A DNA stretch of 64,000 bases. It comes from Ichthyophis bannanicus (lineage: Eukaryota > Chordata > Amphibia > Gymnophiona > Ichthyophiidae). The stretch spans positions 907,582,808-907,646,807 of the forward strand of contig CM066033.1 in NCBI GenBank assembly GCA_033557465.1, read 5' to 3'. The translations under genes were made by a program, and so were the position numbers. Below are positions 12,719 through 24,287 of the stretch, piece after piece. Positions within the stretch are counted from its first letter, which is position 1, and the number at the start of each line of letters is the position of its first letter. The notes under the pieces are model-generated. The model did not search any database and was not told the DNA's origin. It saw nothing but the letters and a program-made list of their open reading frames with translations.

Positions 12719-13784
12719 ATGCCGTGTAAGTGGAAGGCCAAATGTTGGGGCTTACCCAAGACCACAGCAGTAGTGGCTAAGGGTCCTCTCGACGCCTTCG
12801 TGAGGCCCACTGGTGTAGAGGATTCTCCGGTGCCTAGCTCGCTGGGGGCGTCAGGAGTGGAAGGAGGCTTGCTGCGCCCCTCTGAGCTTCAGGTTACACT
12901 CAGCCTGGAAGCACGGATCCCTCCAGCTCAGCCTGCAGGGCTAGGCGTGAGAACAGCAGAGGCAGAATCTCACGGTGTTGAGAGATTTGTGGCTGGCATG
13001 CCAGCAGTGATGGACAGCGCCACAGCGGAGGCACTCATGGCTGTGGGGCCAGCTGGTTTGGTGGCGAGCTCAGCTGCAATTAGAGAACCTTTCGTTTGTA
13101 AAATCTGAAGACGGGTTGGGTGTTTCCTCTTTGACTTCTACCGGTATTTTGGAGGTAAAGCCTGTTAAGTCTGTTCTTGTCCGCCCAACTGCTGTTACTT
13201 TGGATTCCCTTTGGAAAGGACTACAGGCTTTGGAGCATTCTTTTTCATCCCAGTTTGTTGCCCTTCAAAGTGCCCTAGCCTCCATGATCCAATCCGCAGA
13301 TCATCAGAAACAGGAGGTGGCCCGTTTATCTTTTAAGGTGACCCAGTTGAAAGTTAAAATGGAGGACGCTGTAATTTTCTCAGGTACTGTTTCTAAAGAT
13401 TTAACTGCTATCCATGGGAAGATTGAAATGTTAGAGAACTCTGTTAGGAAGAGAAATTTGCGCTTGTTGAATTTTTCTCGAGTTCCAGCTGTCTTGCCGA
13501 AGGATTTGTTTAATTCCTATGTAACTTCTGTTTTGAAACTCTCTTTGGAATTAGTTCCTCCTTTGGTAGGATTTTCTATTTGCCAACTGCCAAGCTCAAG
13601 GACCATGGAGTTTCTTCACCTGCACATGGACTCTTTGGATTTGACTGGGTTCCTAGAGACTATAGATCCGGATTTTATCCCGAGGGCTACTCTGCTCCTG
13701 ACTTTGGCTCCTGAGCCTGATCGAGATTTACTCTTGAAATTATACTTTAAGGCTAGAAATGAGTCCTTTATGGAGGGACAATAA
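12719..13784 (+). pseudogene. L1/Tx1-like ORF1 (coiled-coil RNA-binding protein)
   Basis: The N-terminal 130 codons (12719-13108) are Pro/Ala-rich and disordered. The frame shifts by one near 13075. The second part is open to 13784 and shows a heptad coiled coil (LDSLWKGLQALEHSF through QLKVKMEDAV), then ENSVRKRNLRLLNF, the usual junction into the RRM-like domain, and RATLLLTLAPEPDRDLLLKLYFKARNE-like sequence. The latter is the conserved RRM end. The dsRBD-like C-terminal domain is largely missing. This protein normally coats LINE RNA. Confidence 0.7.
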
Positions 13785-14344
13785 GGATGTTTCCTGATGT
13801 CTCTAAAGCTACCCAGAAACGTAGGCAGCAGTTTCTTTTGTTGCATCCCCAGGTCCTGCAATTGGGTGGGCTATTTTTTCTGCGCTATCCGTGTAGATGC
13901 TTAATTTAATATCAGTGTGTTAGCTATACTTTCTTTGAGCCTGCACACCTAACTCAGTTTGTTGCTAGTAAAGATGTGGCTCTATCTTAGCAGTTTGGGC
14001 TACTCCATCTACCCCCTCTATAGTGGTGGGGGCTCTGGGTCTGTGAAATAGTAAAATTCTGCATTAGTTTTGTGTCTATTTCCTTTAACTGTTCCTTTGA
14101 TTGTGTCTTGCCCTGTATGTATTTTGTGTGCTAATGAATCTTAGGGGTATGTTTACTAAAGTCTCCTAACGTGCGCGCTGCGTTAGTCTGCAGGATGCCA
14201 TATAAGGAGTGGGTGGTCCGGTCAAAAATAGAGCAAAACGGGATTAGCGTGCGCCGTGCGCTCTTGTGCGCCGTGCACAGCAGCGCACGAGGAACGCGCG
14301 CAGGAAGCATAAACAGGCGCGCTGATGTGCAACCAGAGGAACAG

Positions 14345-14440
14345 GGCTGCAGTACAATGGTGAAGACACTGACAGATGGTGCAGGGGACATGGGTTCAAT
14401 CCCCCACTGTGCCCAATGAAGAAGGCTGGCTGAGGCACTA
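14345..14440 (+). repeat. tRNA-like module in Harbinger-type copy 1
   Basis: A GTACAATGGTGAAGACACTG segment resembles box A, and GGGTTCAATCCCCC about 45 bases on matches box B. The same unit appears at the inverted position in copy 2 (42440-42535). It is probably a SINE head rather than a functional tRNA gene; I cannot fold a cloverleaf. Confidence 0.5.
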
Positions 14441-14517
14441 CCATTTACGTGTAATATTGCATTATGAGGCTTTTTAATTTTATTTTAATTACTGCTGCTA
14501 GCAAACGCACTCTCTCA

Positions 14518-14680
14518 AAGTGCTGTAACATAAGGTGCTGCATAAGGCACCCCATAAGGCACCTCAGAGGGCACATTTTAAAGTGCACTGTCTGCCACGG
14601 CACCCTACAATGTTGCTTAAAGGGTGGCCTATAGGGCGCCATATAGGGTGCCCTATGAGGCACAGCAAGGTCATAGCACT
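14518..14680. repeat. Cluster of GGTGCC/GGCACC palindromic units
   Basis: Repeated ATAAGGYRCC and its reverse complement occur every 15-25 bases (for example CATAAGGCACC near 14551). The equivalent cluster in copy 2 lies at 42207-42350. Confidence 0.6.
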
Positions 14681-15449
14681 GTTTTTGATGGCAGCACTGT
14701 GCATTTAAACGCATGGAAAGCTGCAGAAGGACTGCAAGTCACCACACAAACAGTCTGCTGTAGTCACCAGGATAGGGTTAACCCACCCATACCCATGATG
14801 CACTGCACATGCAAATCAGCAGTCTACAGATGATCACAAGATGGGGTATGCACCCCCACAGCACCTCGGCCTGGTAGGGGGAACTGACCGTGTGTGGTAC
14901 TGGCACATAGTAGCTACACACCGTCACATTGTGCAGGTACTGCACTCACCCTGAGGGTGAGGTTGGGCACCCAGCACCAGGTCCACAGCAGAGATAGGCC
15001 ATGCTGCAGGTCCTCAGCAGTGCTAATGTGTGAGATAGGTAGTTTCTGCAGACACACCTTGGATATATCTGTATGTCTCAGTCAGGTGTAGCCCCTGTGG
15101 ACCCCTAGGAGGATTATGTACCCTCCTCCTCCACCTCCACCTCCAGGGCTGAGGGTGGTAAACAGGGTCTCCCACTAACAGATCCACATTCTACCTCCCT
15201 GCAATGGTGGTAGTAGAGGGGACCATCAACCCCAGTCCTGGTGGGGAACAGACACCCTACAGGACAGTCAATGCAGCTCTGTACACATTCATAACGCAAT
15301 AGCAGACAGACATTAGGCCTGGATATGCTAAGCTGCACCCCACCACTATCTGATATTCTCCTGCAGCAAGCCTTCAGCTGCTGCACCCTGCAAGGCGCTC
15401 CATCAAGACACATACCAGCTGCAGACAGTCTGCTAGCTAGTCCATAGTG

Positions 15450-15996
15450 CAGTGTTTCCCAACCCAGTCCTATGGGGCACACCGGCCAGTCAGGTTTTCG
15501 GGATATCCCTAATGACTATGCATGAGATATATATATGCATTAGAGATATCCTGCCAACCTGACTGGTTTGTGGTCCTCCAGGGCTGGATTTGGAGACCCC
15601 TGCCTAACACCTCTGTCATCTAAGATTGTGAGTGGGCAAGGTGCAGATGTCCTAGACATCGAAAGGGTATATAGAATGTGACACATTCCTCCTCGATTCT
15701 CACCACCACCAAAACGTTGTCTAATAGACAATATTTTGGTGGTGGTGAGAAGTGAGGAGGAATGTGACACATTCTATATACCTTTTTGATGTCTTGGACA
15801 TCTGCACCTTACCCACTCACAATCTTAGATGACAGAGGTGTTAGGCAGGGGTCTCCAAATCCAGCCCTGGAGGGCCACAAACCAGTCAGGTTGGCAGGAT
15901 ATCTCTAATGCATCTATATCTCATGCATAGTCATTAGGGATATCCCGAAAACCTGACTGGCCGGTGTGCCCCATAGGACTGGGTTGGGAAACACTG
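15450..15996. mobile_element. hAT-type fold-back palindrome
   Basis: A 547-bp near-perfect palindrome begins CAGTGTTTCCCAACCC and ends with its complement, flanked by the identical 8-bp sequence CCATAGTG (15442-15449 and 15997-16004). An 8-bp duplication and a CAGTG-type terminus are hallmarks of hAT. The two arms meet in the region of CAAAACGTTGTC/GACAATATTTTG around 15712-15745. It is absent at the matching site of copy 2 (about 41215), which gives an empty-site control. Confidence 0.92.
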
Positions 15997-16858
15997 CCAT
16001 AGTGCATGTTCCTGGTGGAAATGCGTGCACCCAGAACTGGGATGTCAGCATACAGAACAAGCAGATAAATCAGTGACTGGGCCCCAAAAGGAAACCCATA
16101 AACATCACATGAGAGAAATACTATATAGCACTATGGAGGTGCCTAGCCATGCTGTGGTCACTGCACAGTCAGGGTGAGAGTGATCTCCCAGCAGGACATG
16201 CTGTGGGCACCCTGTCTGTGCAGGTGGTGGCCAGGCACTACAATGTCCCAGCCAGTGCCCTATGCCCTGTGCAGATGCATCCTGGCCAGGCCACCCTGTC
16301 CGGGCTATACCCATGGTACCTTGCTCCTCATTATGCACATTGGCAGGCCAATACTGGCAATAGTGCTGGCAGTGTGGGCTGTGGAGGGTGTTTGCAGCCA
16401 CCACACACTGGATAGACAGACACACACTCCCACACCTATGCCAGCATTGTGCTACTATAGAGGAGTTTAGCAGCCCTGGCCACCACACCAGTCCTGGGCA
16501 CAGTGCAGGCATGGATATGGTACGCAATACTGTTGGGGGTCACTCCCCAGGGTGGTAAACACCGTCAGAGACCAGACCTGCAGCACACTCCACAGACATC
16601 AGAAAGGTTGCTATGATGGAGCTCAATCAGCAAACGGTGCTTAACGTAGGAATTGCTATCTGCCAGTAATCATAGCAAACCTTTGATAGCTGTGTACCGT
16701 ATTCCCAGGTGTAGGGTGGCATTGCTAAGGTATGCAAGTGCTAGTATTGGGAGATGAACGCAGGGCCCAATGTCCTGCCTCTCCAGGAGGCATTGGCTAA
16801 TGGAGTCTGTGGGTGTGGGTGTGGGTGTGTCTGCCCCTGTTGGCTGCTGCTTTACAGC

Positions 16859-17058
16859 AGAGGTTCCCAACTCCAGTCCTGCGGTGCCAAACACTGTTCG
16901 GGTTTTCATGCTGTCCCTCATGAATATGCGTGAGATACATCTGCATACCATGGGGGTGGTGCATGGATATGCAGCACAGGCATCTTTATTAGAGGCAGCA
17001 TGGAACTTGAATGGTGTTTGGCCCTCCAGGACTGCATTTGGGAGACTCTGCTGTAGGT
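16859..17058. mobile_element. hAT-like MITE inside Harbinger-type copy 1
   Basis: It starts CAGAGGTTCCCAACTCC and ends with TTTGGGAGACTCTG, an imperfect inverted repeat. The same MITE in copy 2 is at 40181-40373. Confidence 0.65.
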
Positions 17059-17936
17059 AATGTGCCTGTTTATGGTGTCTTTGCTCTGTAGGGTAAAATG
17101 TAGGTGTTTTGGGCATGTTTACGTCATCTGCAATAAACATTCTGTTTGTAGTAGCACGGTTCAGTTGTGGGTAAAATATGGGGACTGGGTTGGCAGGCAC
17201 CATAGCTGGGACTTGAACCTGTGACCTTCTGCCTCCAAACACACTGGTTGTGTGTACTGCACCACCGTGTTGCCACAGAGACAGTGCATTCCCTGGTGAT
17301 ACCATGACTGTTTGTCCGGCAGGGCCTGTCTATTGCAGTACATGGCACCCACCTACACAGGGCTAGGCCATGGTCTGCTCTGGGCAGCTGCCACTGCCCC
17401 CTCCACCACCAGTACCCCTCCGCCAACATGCGGACATGGCCTTATATTGGAGATAGCATAAAACCTGAATGATTTGTGGCCCTCCAGGACTGCATTTGGG
17501 GGACTCTGCTCTAGGTAATGCGCATGTTTCTGGTGTCTGTGCTCGGTGGGGTAAAATATAGGCGTTTGAACCATGCGTATGTTCTCTGCAATACAGGTTT
17601 GTCCTTACTATCACGGTTTAGTAGTGGGTAAAATATGGGGACTGGATTGGTAGTAGCCCCAGCTGGGACTTGAACTTGTGACCTTCTGCTCCTGAACACA
17701 CTGGCTGTGTTCACTGCACCACACTGTGCTCACAGAAACAGTGCAGTCCCTGGATATACCATGGTTGTGTGTCAGACAGAGCCTGTCTGTTGCTGTGCAT
17801 GGCACCCACCTACACAAGGCTAGGCCATGGTCGGCTCTGGGCAGCTGCCACTGCCCCCCTCCACCACCAGTACCCCTCTGCCACCATGCTGACATGCCCT
17901 TCTGCTGGTGGTGCTGGTGGTGTGCAGTCGCAAGCC
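17021..17936. repeat. Tandem duplication of a 458-bp block
   Basis: The block starting GCCCTCCAGGACTGCATTTG at 17021 recurs at 17479 and both copies run on through a tRNA-like module (reverse orientation, around 17200-17275 and 17655-17740) and a shared CTGGGCAGCTGCCACTGCCC stretch. Copies 2 and 3 of the element have only one unit. Confidence 0.8.
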
Positions 17937-19082
17937 ATCCAGTGTGCAGGTAGGCGGCTGCCTATGGTGCGTGTTCTGGGGTAGGGGTGCCTGCATAGGC
18001 GTCCACGCTTCCCCCCAACACCGCCTGCCAATGTTCTGTGCCCTTGGGGGTACCTGCTGGGTACTATCCCCTGTGACACTGTGATAAACACTCTCGTGCC
18101 CATGTTGGGCCCTCATCAGTTGCTGTCTGGCTGCTGTTCAGTTTCAGCATTCCTAGGTGCCATCTAGGCATCTGTCTAGTCCGCACTGTGCCCCAGCTGC
18201 ACCAAAGCATGTGCCGCCTGCAGCCCTCTGTATCCCCTTTCCCAGCATCTGTCCAGTTGCCCATTCCGACATGCCCTCCCTGCTGTTGTGGAACATGTGC
18301 ATGCCATAGGTAACCTGTCCAATGGAGAGGGAAACCCTGATCAGTGCTATTTCACTGTGGGATCATTCACCTTGTATGGGGACGGAGCGTAGACCCTTCC
18401 AAAATTCATATTTATTTTTTGGGGCTTTCTTGGGAGTGTTTTTTGATGTTTCCCATTACTATCACTATTGCCAAGCTTGATTATAATTTTGTTTTATTTT
18501 ATTGGGGTCCTTTTCAATGTTTATTTTTACTTTTGTTCTGTGCACATGTATCACACTTATCACTTTTTTGTAGGTTTCCCTGGTTTTGCTGTACATTGCT
18601 GACCGAAATGGTTTCTCTTCCCTTTAAATCGGCTCTAACGCGAGGTTTTCACTCGCGTTATTTTTGGCCTCGAATTTCACCTCGCTAGTGTGCGGGGAGC
18701 CTCTCCCCTCCCACTCTCCACCCATTGACCCCTTCTCTCCGCTCCTGGGGAGCCTTCCTCTGCCCTCCGGGAGCCTTTCCCCGCCTTCAGCGCTCGTGTG
18801 CGCCGCTGCACGCATGAGTGCACACTAAAGCGCATTTTGGCCCGTAAAGCATCATTAGCGTGCGCTAAGGCACCGCGCACGTTAAGAAACTTTAGTAAAC
18901 ATACCCCTTAGTTGTTCATGAAGAGTACAAGAATAGGGAAGGTGTTCCTTTATTCTTTTGTCTCTTTTTTCCCCTCTTAAATTGTATTCTTTTCTGTTAC
19001 AAGTATGTACCTTATGTAAAATTGAAATCACATAAATTTAAAAAGAACAAACCCATACCTAACATGTAAGGGTGCCAGTAAT

Positions 19083-19268
19083 GTAGATGAGGTTCTCAAA
19101 CCTGTCCTGAGGGATTCCCCACCAGCTGGCTTTTCAGGCTATTCACAATGAATATGCATCAGAGAAATTTGCATACAATGAAGGCAGTACGTGCAAATCT
19201 ATATCATGAATATTCATTGCAGATTCACTGAAAACCTGACTTGCTGGAGTACCCCCATGACATTCCCA
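19083..19268. mobile_element. hAT-like MITE, degenerate
   Basis: GAGGTTCTCAAACCTGTCC at one end and CATTCCCAAACTACTG near the other resemble hAT MITE termini. The interior has the palindromic ATGAATATGCAT / ATGAATATTCAT boxes seen in such elements. No clear duplication was found. Confidence 0.45.
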
Positions 19269-21739
19269 AACTACTGACTTGAATGATTCTTATGTAGCAT
19301 AAATGTAGCAATTATATTTTGGTAAGTAATTCCTGAAAGACAGGCCGATGGCAAAGTTGAATGAGTTATTGGATTTTTGATCATGATGATTCCAGCTAAT
19401 CAGCACAAATTTCTCTGTAAAGCTGCATTCAATATTTATTTCTGGTCCAAACAACATGACCTGCTATTTTAATACAAGCAGTATGCATCCTTAAACTGCT
19501 GATGTACCTCAATCCTAAAAGGTAGAATTGCTTGCAATGTCAGACTTGGAAATACCTGTCAATAAACCTTACTCATGACCTGCAGCAGCATATGACTGAT
19601 TTCTTTGTGCTGAAGTAGAACTGTCTTGCCTTTCAGCTGAGGACATGTGGGACTGGCCTCAATATTCTTCTCAAAGTAGGTAAGCAGTATGGAGCTGAAG
19701 CAGAAAACCTTAGCACGACATTTTTCTGGTGCTAGACTTGCTCTCCACTGCAGAAAGCAAGCTATCACCAGAAAAACACCAGAACAATGACCGTGCTAAA
19801 TTGCAGCACACTGAGCATGCAAATTGCATGGATATCACTGCATACTTAATTGCGCCCAATGTAAAACCTGTGCTGGAACTGCTTTTAATGCTGGATCTTC
19901 ACATCAGCTTCAGGCAGGCATAAATATCCAGTCGGGAGCAAAACGATCATCTGAGGTGAAGTTTGACACTTCAGCTCAGATGATCCAGGCATCAGGGAAA
20001 GCCCTCAATGCCATCAGCACAATGTCGATTACTGCCGCCTTAATAGCACATACGAAGCTAACAATTGTTGGGTGTGTGTTGCAAGTGCATTCACTGTACA
20101 CATGCACTATGCTGTGTATTTGCAACTACTGCGGTAGTGATGCCCCTAGCACAGTGGTACATCCCTGTTGTGGCTACGCTCCCCCACATCTACCATGGCC
20201 GCTGTGCCTCCACCATGGTAAAAATGCTGTTTGTCCCACACTACCTGCTGCATTTTAGGAAATATGCCTCAAATTGCCATATAAGGGTCTTGTGCAAAGC
20301 ATTCACAGGTACAGAAACCGTGCAATATCACAGTGACTCTGCAATGCAGTAGGATAGATTCCAGGTCTGCAATATATTTGGAAAGTCTGAAATTGGTTTG
20401 CACTTAATCTAGAGAGGACAAAGATGACACAAACTCAGAAAATGGCTAATAACCTAAATATCCCCATTTAAATGCAGGTTTGTAGGGCGCTTACTTCTTT
20501 GCTTTCCCTATCAGCCTCTGTTCCTCGTCTGCTGTAGAATATTCTGATTTTTATCCCACTTTTCCAATTTGTCTTCCACAAGAGAAGCTAGAATCAGCAC
20601 TTTTCAATTCAGCACAGGTGCTAGCAAAGCCACTGTTGCGGAAATCTTGTATTTATCTTCTCTTTGCCTGATCTGTAGAATTTAAGTGCCCATAACTTGC
20701 TCAAAGTCGTTTTGTAAAAATGAGACCATCCAATTGCCTCCTTTATGTATGAGTGACTACTGGTTTATGACTGCCTGTTCAGATCTACTGAGTTCACTTG
20801 GAGTTCTGTCAAGCTAGTAATAGTTAATCTATTACCTGTTCTCTTTTGCTTTCCTAGATGCTGTACTGAAATGATCTAACCTCTGCTATGCTGTTCTTCT
20901 TTGTGGCACTTTCAGACAATGACTAGAAGAGCCTGATTGTTGTGCAGAATACCATGTGACATATTTTGATTATACAGTATTAAGTAATTCTGGGTATGTC
21001 CTCTGCGGTATTCATAACACATCATCTTTGCAAACAGTATTGCGGCAGAGGATTGACAGGGAAAAATGACTGTTGCCCATAAATATAGATCCGGCACTCC
21101 CAAATGTAAATTATATAAAAGTGCTCTGGGATCATGTCTTTGTCCAGAATTGAAAGATATTATAATTGATTCTTTGCTTAGCACTGAGTCTCTCCAGTAA
21201 TGGACTGAGACCTGACTCGGTCAGGATCCAGTCTCAGACCTTGTTTGGGAGCTTTGCCCTTAAAAGTAAAATTCAATTTAATACGTGAATTTGACTCAGG
21301 GGTGGATTACATGATTATATTGTAGAATGAGAAAATTATTTATTTTGCAAGTTCTGATTACAGAAACTCAACTCTTTTTTTTTTCAGGTACTTCGAGTTG
21401 AGTCGGGCACTGATTGGCAACTTGTAATGAGATCCATTCTGAGCTTTGTGCTTTTAGTATTGTGCTACAATAATTCTCTGGATACTCAGGGCACGATATT
21501 GAGCCTACTGTAGTCATCAGTTTTAAAGAGCCTGGCCACTGCAGGCAAAACAGAAACCAGATATTCAGTGCTGGAATCTGGATATTCGCCCTGAACCTCT
21601 GGTTTTTAGTGCTGACTGGCACAGCTATCCAGACAGCTGCTTAGCTAACCTCCATAAAGTTAGGACAGCTATTGAAATGACCTAACTTATTATTTTAGTG
21701 CCTTTCAAGCCAATGCTGTGACCCAGCAGCTCCTGTTTT
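19269..21739. other. No recognisable gene; possible old repeats
   Basis: I see no coding or RNA feature. A stretch around 21500-21600 (GATATTGAGCC, AGATATTCAGTGCTGG) recalls the GATATTCAGC-type MITE termini at 31685, but is too decayed to call. Confidence 0.4.
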
Positions 21740-21880
21740 TTTTTTTTTGGCAGTAGATTGCCAGGCCTTTCTTCTGAGGCAATGGAGGGTTAAGTGACTT
21801 GCTCAAGGCCACAAGGTGTGCTAGTGGATTCAAACAGCGGTCTCTTGGTTACCAAGCCATTAGACTATTTCTCCACTCCA
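21740..21880 (-). mobile_element. tRNA-derived SINE fragment
   Basis: On the minus strand the segment resembles the SINE at 32767: a head with the box-A-like TAGTCTAATGGCTTGGT, a decayed box B, and then the conserved core CTTGAGCAAGTCACTTAACC. Tail sequence is absent. Confidence 0.6.
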
Positions 21881-21942
21881 ATTACATGCGGGCACCTAAC
21901 TTTATGTGGGCACTAATCCAGCTAGTGGACTGAAAATCATTG

Positions 21943-23085
21943 TAACATAGGAATGGCAGATAAAGACCAGCATGGTCCTTCTAGTCTGCCCAGTAAGGTG
22001 ACTAGAGTGGTTGCAACTGCTACTCCATGCAGGTCACCTCCCTCTATGCCTGTGTTTAGGGTTGTACCTGCTGCTCCGTGCACGTCAGCCTCCCTCTATT
22101 TATGGAACTATAAAAGATATTTAAGTTTGCTTTGATTTCATCCTCTTGCAATAAAGGGATCCACTGTGTCTATCCCATGTCATTTTGAATTCCGTCACTG
22201 TATTTGTCCCCACCACCTGCATCAGGAGGGCATCCCAAACATCCATCAGCCTTTCAGTGAAAAATATTTTCTCACGTTGCTTTTAAGTTTACTGCCTTGC
22301 AGCTTCATCTTATGCCCTCTAGTTTTACAGTTTCTCCTTGTTTGAAAAAGGCTTGTTAGTTCATTAATACTCTAAGGGGTATGTTTACTAAACAGCGGTA
22401 GTGGCTTCCATGTTATTGAACAGAAGCCGCTACTGCTGTTTAGTAAACACACCCCTAATTATTTAAAGATCTGTATCATATCTCCCCTGCCCCTCCTCTT
22501 CTCCGGGGTATACATATTTAGATCTTCAAGTCTCTTCTCATACATCTGGCATAGGCTCCAAATCATTTTGGTCGCCTTCCTCTGAACCGTTTGAAGTCTT
22601 TTTATATCCTTTGTGAGATATGATCTCCAAAACTGAACACAATACTCCAAATGAGGCCTCACTAATGACTTGTACAGGGGCATTAATACCTCCTCCTTTC
22701 TGCTGGTTATTCCTCTCTGTATGCAGTCCAGCATCCTTCTGGTTTGGCCACCGCCTTGTTGCATTGTTTCGCCACCTTGAGATCCTCAGACACTAGCACT
22801 CCAAGGTTCCTCTCCTGGTCCGTGCACACCAACCTCTCGTCCCCTATCGCATACAATTCCTTTGGATTTCTGCATTCCAAGTGCATGACTCTGCACTTCT
22901 TTGCGTTAAATTTAACTTCCAAGCATTAGATCATTCTTCCAGCATTTGTATGTCTTTCCTCATGTTATCCACTCCCTCAGAAGTGTCCACTCTGTTGTAA
23001 ATTTTCATGTTATCTGCAAAAAGGCAGACGTTTCCATTCCATCTTTCTGCAGTATCACTGGAACCGGATCGATCCCTGAGGCTTA
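21943..23085 (-). mobile_element. CR1 LINE 3' fragment (third family)
   Basis: The 3' end at 21943 carries a CR1-type tail region (ACATAGGAATGGCAGATAAAGACC as a core, read on the plus strand). Minus-strand translation gives RT end and C-terminal motifs: FADNMKIYNRVD (catalytic FADD altered to FADN), KKCRVMHLE, ERNLGVLVSEDLK, PLYKSLVRPHLEYCVQFWRS and RRGRGDMIQIFK. Frameshifts separate the blocks. Sequence differs from families A and B. A deletion near 23060-23085 joins the RT core to a GVPQGS-like remnant. A MITE splits it at 22376. Confidence 0.85.
22376..22455. mobile_element. 80-bp Harbinger-type MITE
   Basis: GGGGTATGTTTACTAAACAG at one end and its near-perfect complement at the other leave a loop of only a few bases. 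TAA flanks both sides (22373-22375, 22456-22458). It uses the same terminus as the 4-5 kb elements and interrupts a CR1 relic. Confidence 0.92.
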
Positions 23086-23149
23086 CTGGATAAGTGCTGG
23101 AACTGCCCTCGCCCTGCCCATGGGCTGCCTTGGCATTATCTGGACATTA

Positions 23150-23255
23150 CCGCTATGGTTAGAGGGATATTCAGTGGCACTGACTGGCTAATGCCGTTGA
23201 CTGTTCCTCTCAGCGGGATTTCTCCAGTTAGTAGGTATATCGGGCCCTCAGAATT
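23150..23255. mobile_element. MITE fragment with ATATCGGGCCCTC end
   Basis: The end at about 23252 (TATATCGGGCCCTCA) is the complement of the GAGGGCCCGATATT terminus at 31685. GGGATATTCAGTGGCACTGA is subterminal-like sequence at the other side. Confidence 0.5.
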
Positions 23256-24234
23256 TAGAAAGAGCTGCAGTTATATTGTGAAGGCAGTAATTTGTCTGAA
23301 CAAGTATAATTCAATTTTGAACCAGTGCTCTTTTGATCTTTTGAATTTAATGACTACCAAAGCCAGTTTGTCATCATTAAAAATCAAGTGAATCACTGAT
23401 AATTTTAATATTGACCCTTGAGATTTTAAAATAATTATAGCTAAGTTTCACAATAAAGTTAACAGCTTTAATTCTGGGAATTTCAAGAATGACTAAGATG
23501 GCTATAAGGGGAATCCCATTTACCAACAACTTAAATCAAAATATTTAGATAAATCTGTATGGATGATAGAAGTTATAACAGCTCAGAAGACTACAGCAGA
23601 ATGATAGAGAACAGAAGATGCAAAGTGGGTTCTTGATGGTGTACCTGAAATCCCAATGCGAATCGTTAGTGAAATACTGAACAACCATCATTTGAATGTG
23701 CTGGAGAAGGGATTATGCTTTGAAGACACTCCAGATTACTCCTTTTTCTACATATAGAGACAGGATGTTACTGTGTGAGCAACAATACCATCCAGTGTCC
23801 CTACTAGGTTACTTCAATGAAGGTTAGAGAAAAGCCTAAAATTTTCCAGAACAGGAGAGGTTCTTGCTGCTAGTCACGTCATGCTGTGAAGAGACCCCCC
23901 CCCTGGAAGGAAAAGTCCAACTTCATATATAAACCATTCCCAATGATAGTACTCTGTCTTTGGCACACAGCCACTGTACCATGCAGAAGTAAGGTTTCTG
24001 CCCTTAAGGGGTAGGTGTCTTTAGCACATAGTCACTGTACCATGAAAGAGTAATAGGAACCTGCCTTTAGGTGGCAGATGAGTTTTGGCTATTCCCCAGC
24101 CCATTATATCAGCCAGAGAAAGCTAGAGGCCTAGGGCATCAGAGGAGAAAACATAAAGGAATGTGACTGTGTTAACCCTGTCAGCAACCCCACTGGCTTA
24201 GAAGGAGAGAAACTCTGCCTGGCCAAGAATAGGG
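23256..24234. other. No recognisable feature
   Basis: AT-rich, with no open frame of note and no repeat that I recognise. Confidence 0.45.
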
Positions 24235-24287
24235 AAGCTACCTACACCAGAAGTAAAGGAGAGAGGATTCCAAAAAGTACATCCAAG
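24235..24287 (+). repeat. Left half of a host repeat split by the L2 insertion
   Basis: GGAGAGAGGATTCCAAAAAG followed by TACATC aligns with the minus-strand segment around 38210-38240. The same host repeat continues at 30582 after the array and LINE. Confidence 0.6.

Larger units (their letters stand above)
14144..18907 (+). mobile_element. Large non-autonomous Harbinger-type element, copy 1
   Basis: 4764 bp flanked by TTA (14141-14143 and 18908-18910). The termini are inverted repeats starting GGGGTATGTTTACTAAA and continuing about 35 bp (the TAACGTGCGCG block). A 3-bp TWA duplication is characteristic of PIF/Harbinger. No transposase or Myb-like gene is visible; open frames inside are short and overlap on both strands. 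The interior is shared with copies 2 and 3 and contains tRNA-like modules, hAT MITEs and a local duplication. It lies inside the L1-like element. Confidence 0.85.
12641..19053 (+). mobile_element. L1/Tx1-like LINE with ORF1, ORF2 absent
   Basis: It starts GGCAAGATGGCCGG, an L1-type 5' end, and ends in an A-rich stretch next to the right 14-bp duplication. It holds an ORF1 relic (12719-13784) and a 3' region at 13785-14143 and 18911-19053. No endonuclease or RT remains, so this is an internally deleted copy of about 1.65 kb before the Harbinger-type element entered. Confidence 0.75.

Noticed and set aside
14345..14400. Functional tRNA gene
   Set aside because: A and B boxes are imperfect, no acceptor or anticodon stem pairs, and the unit is repeated within transposons. 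It is treated as a SINE-like module.
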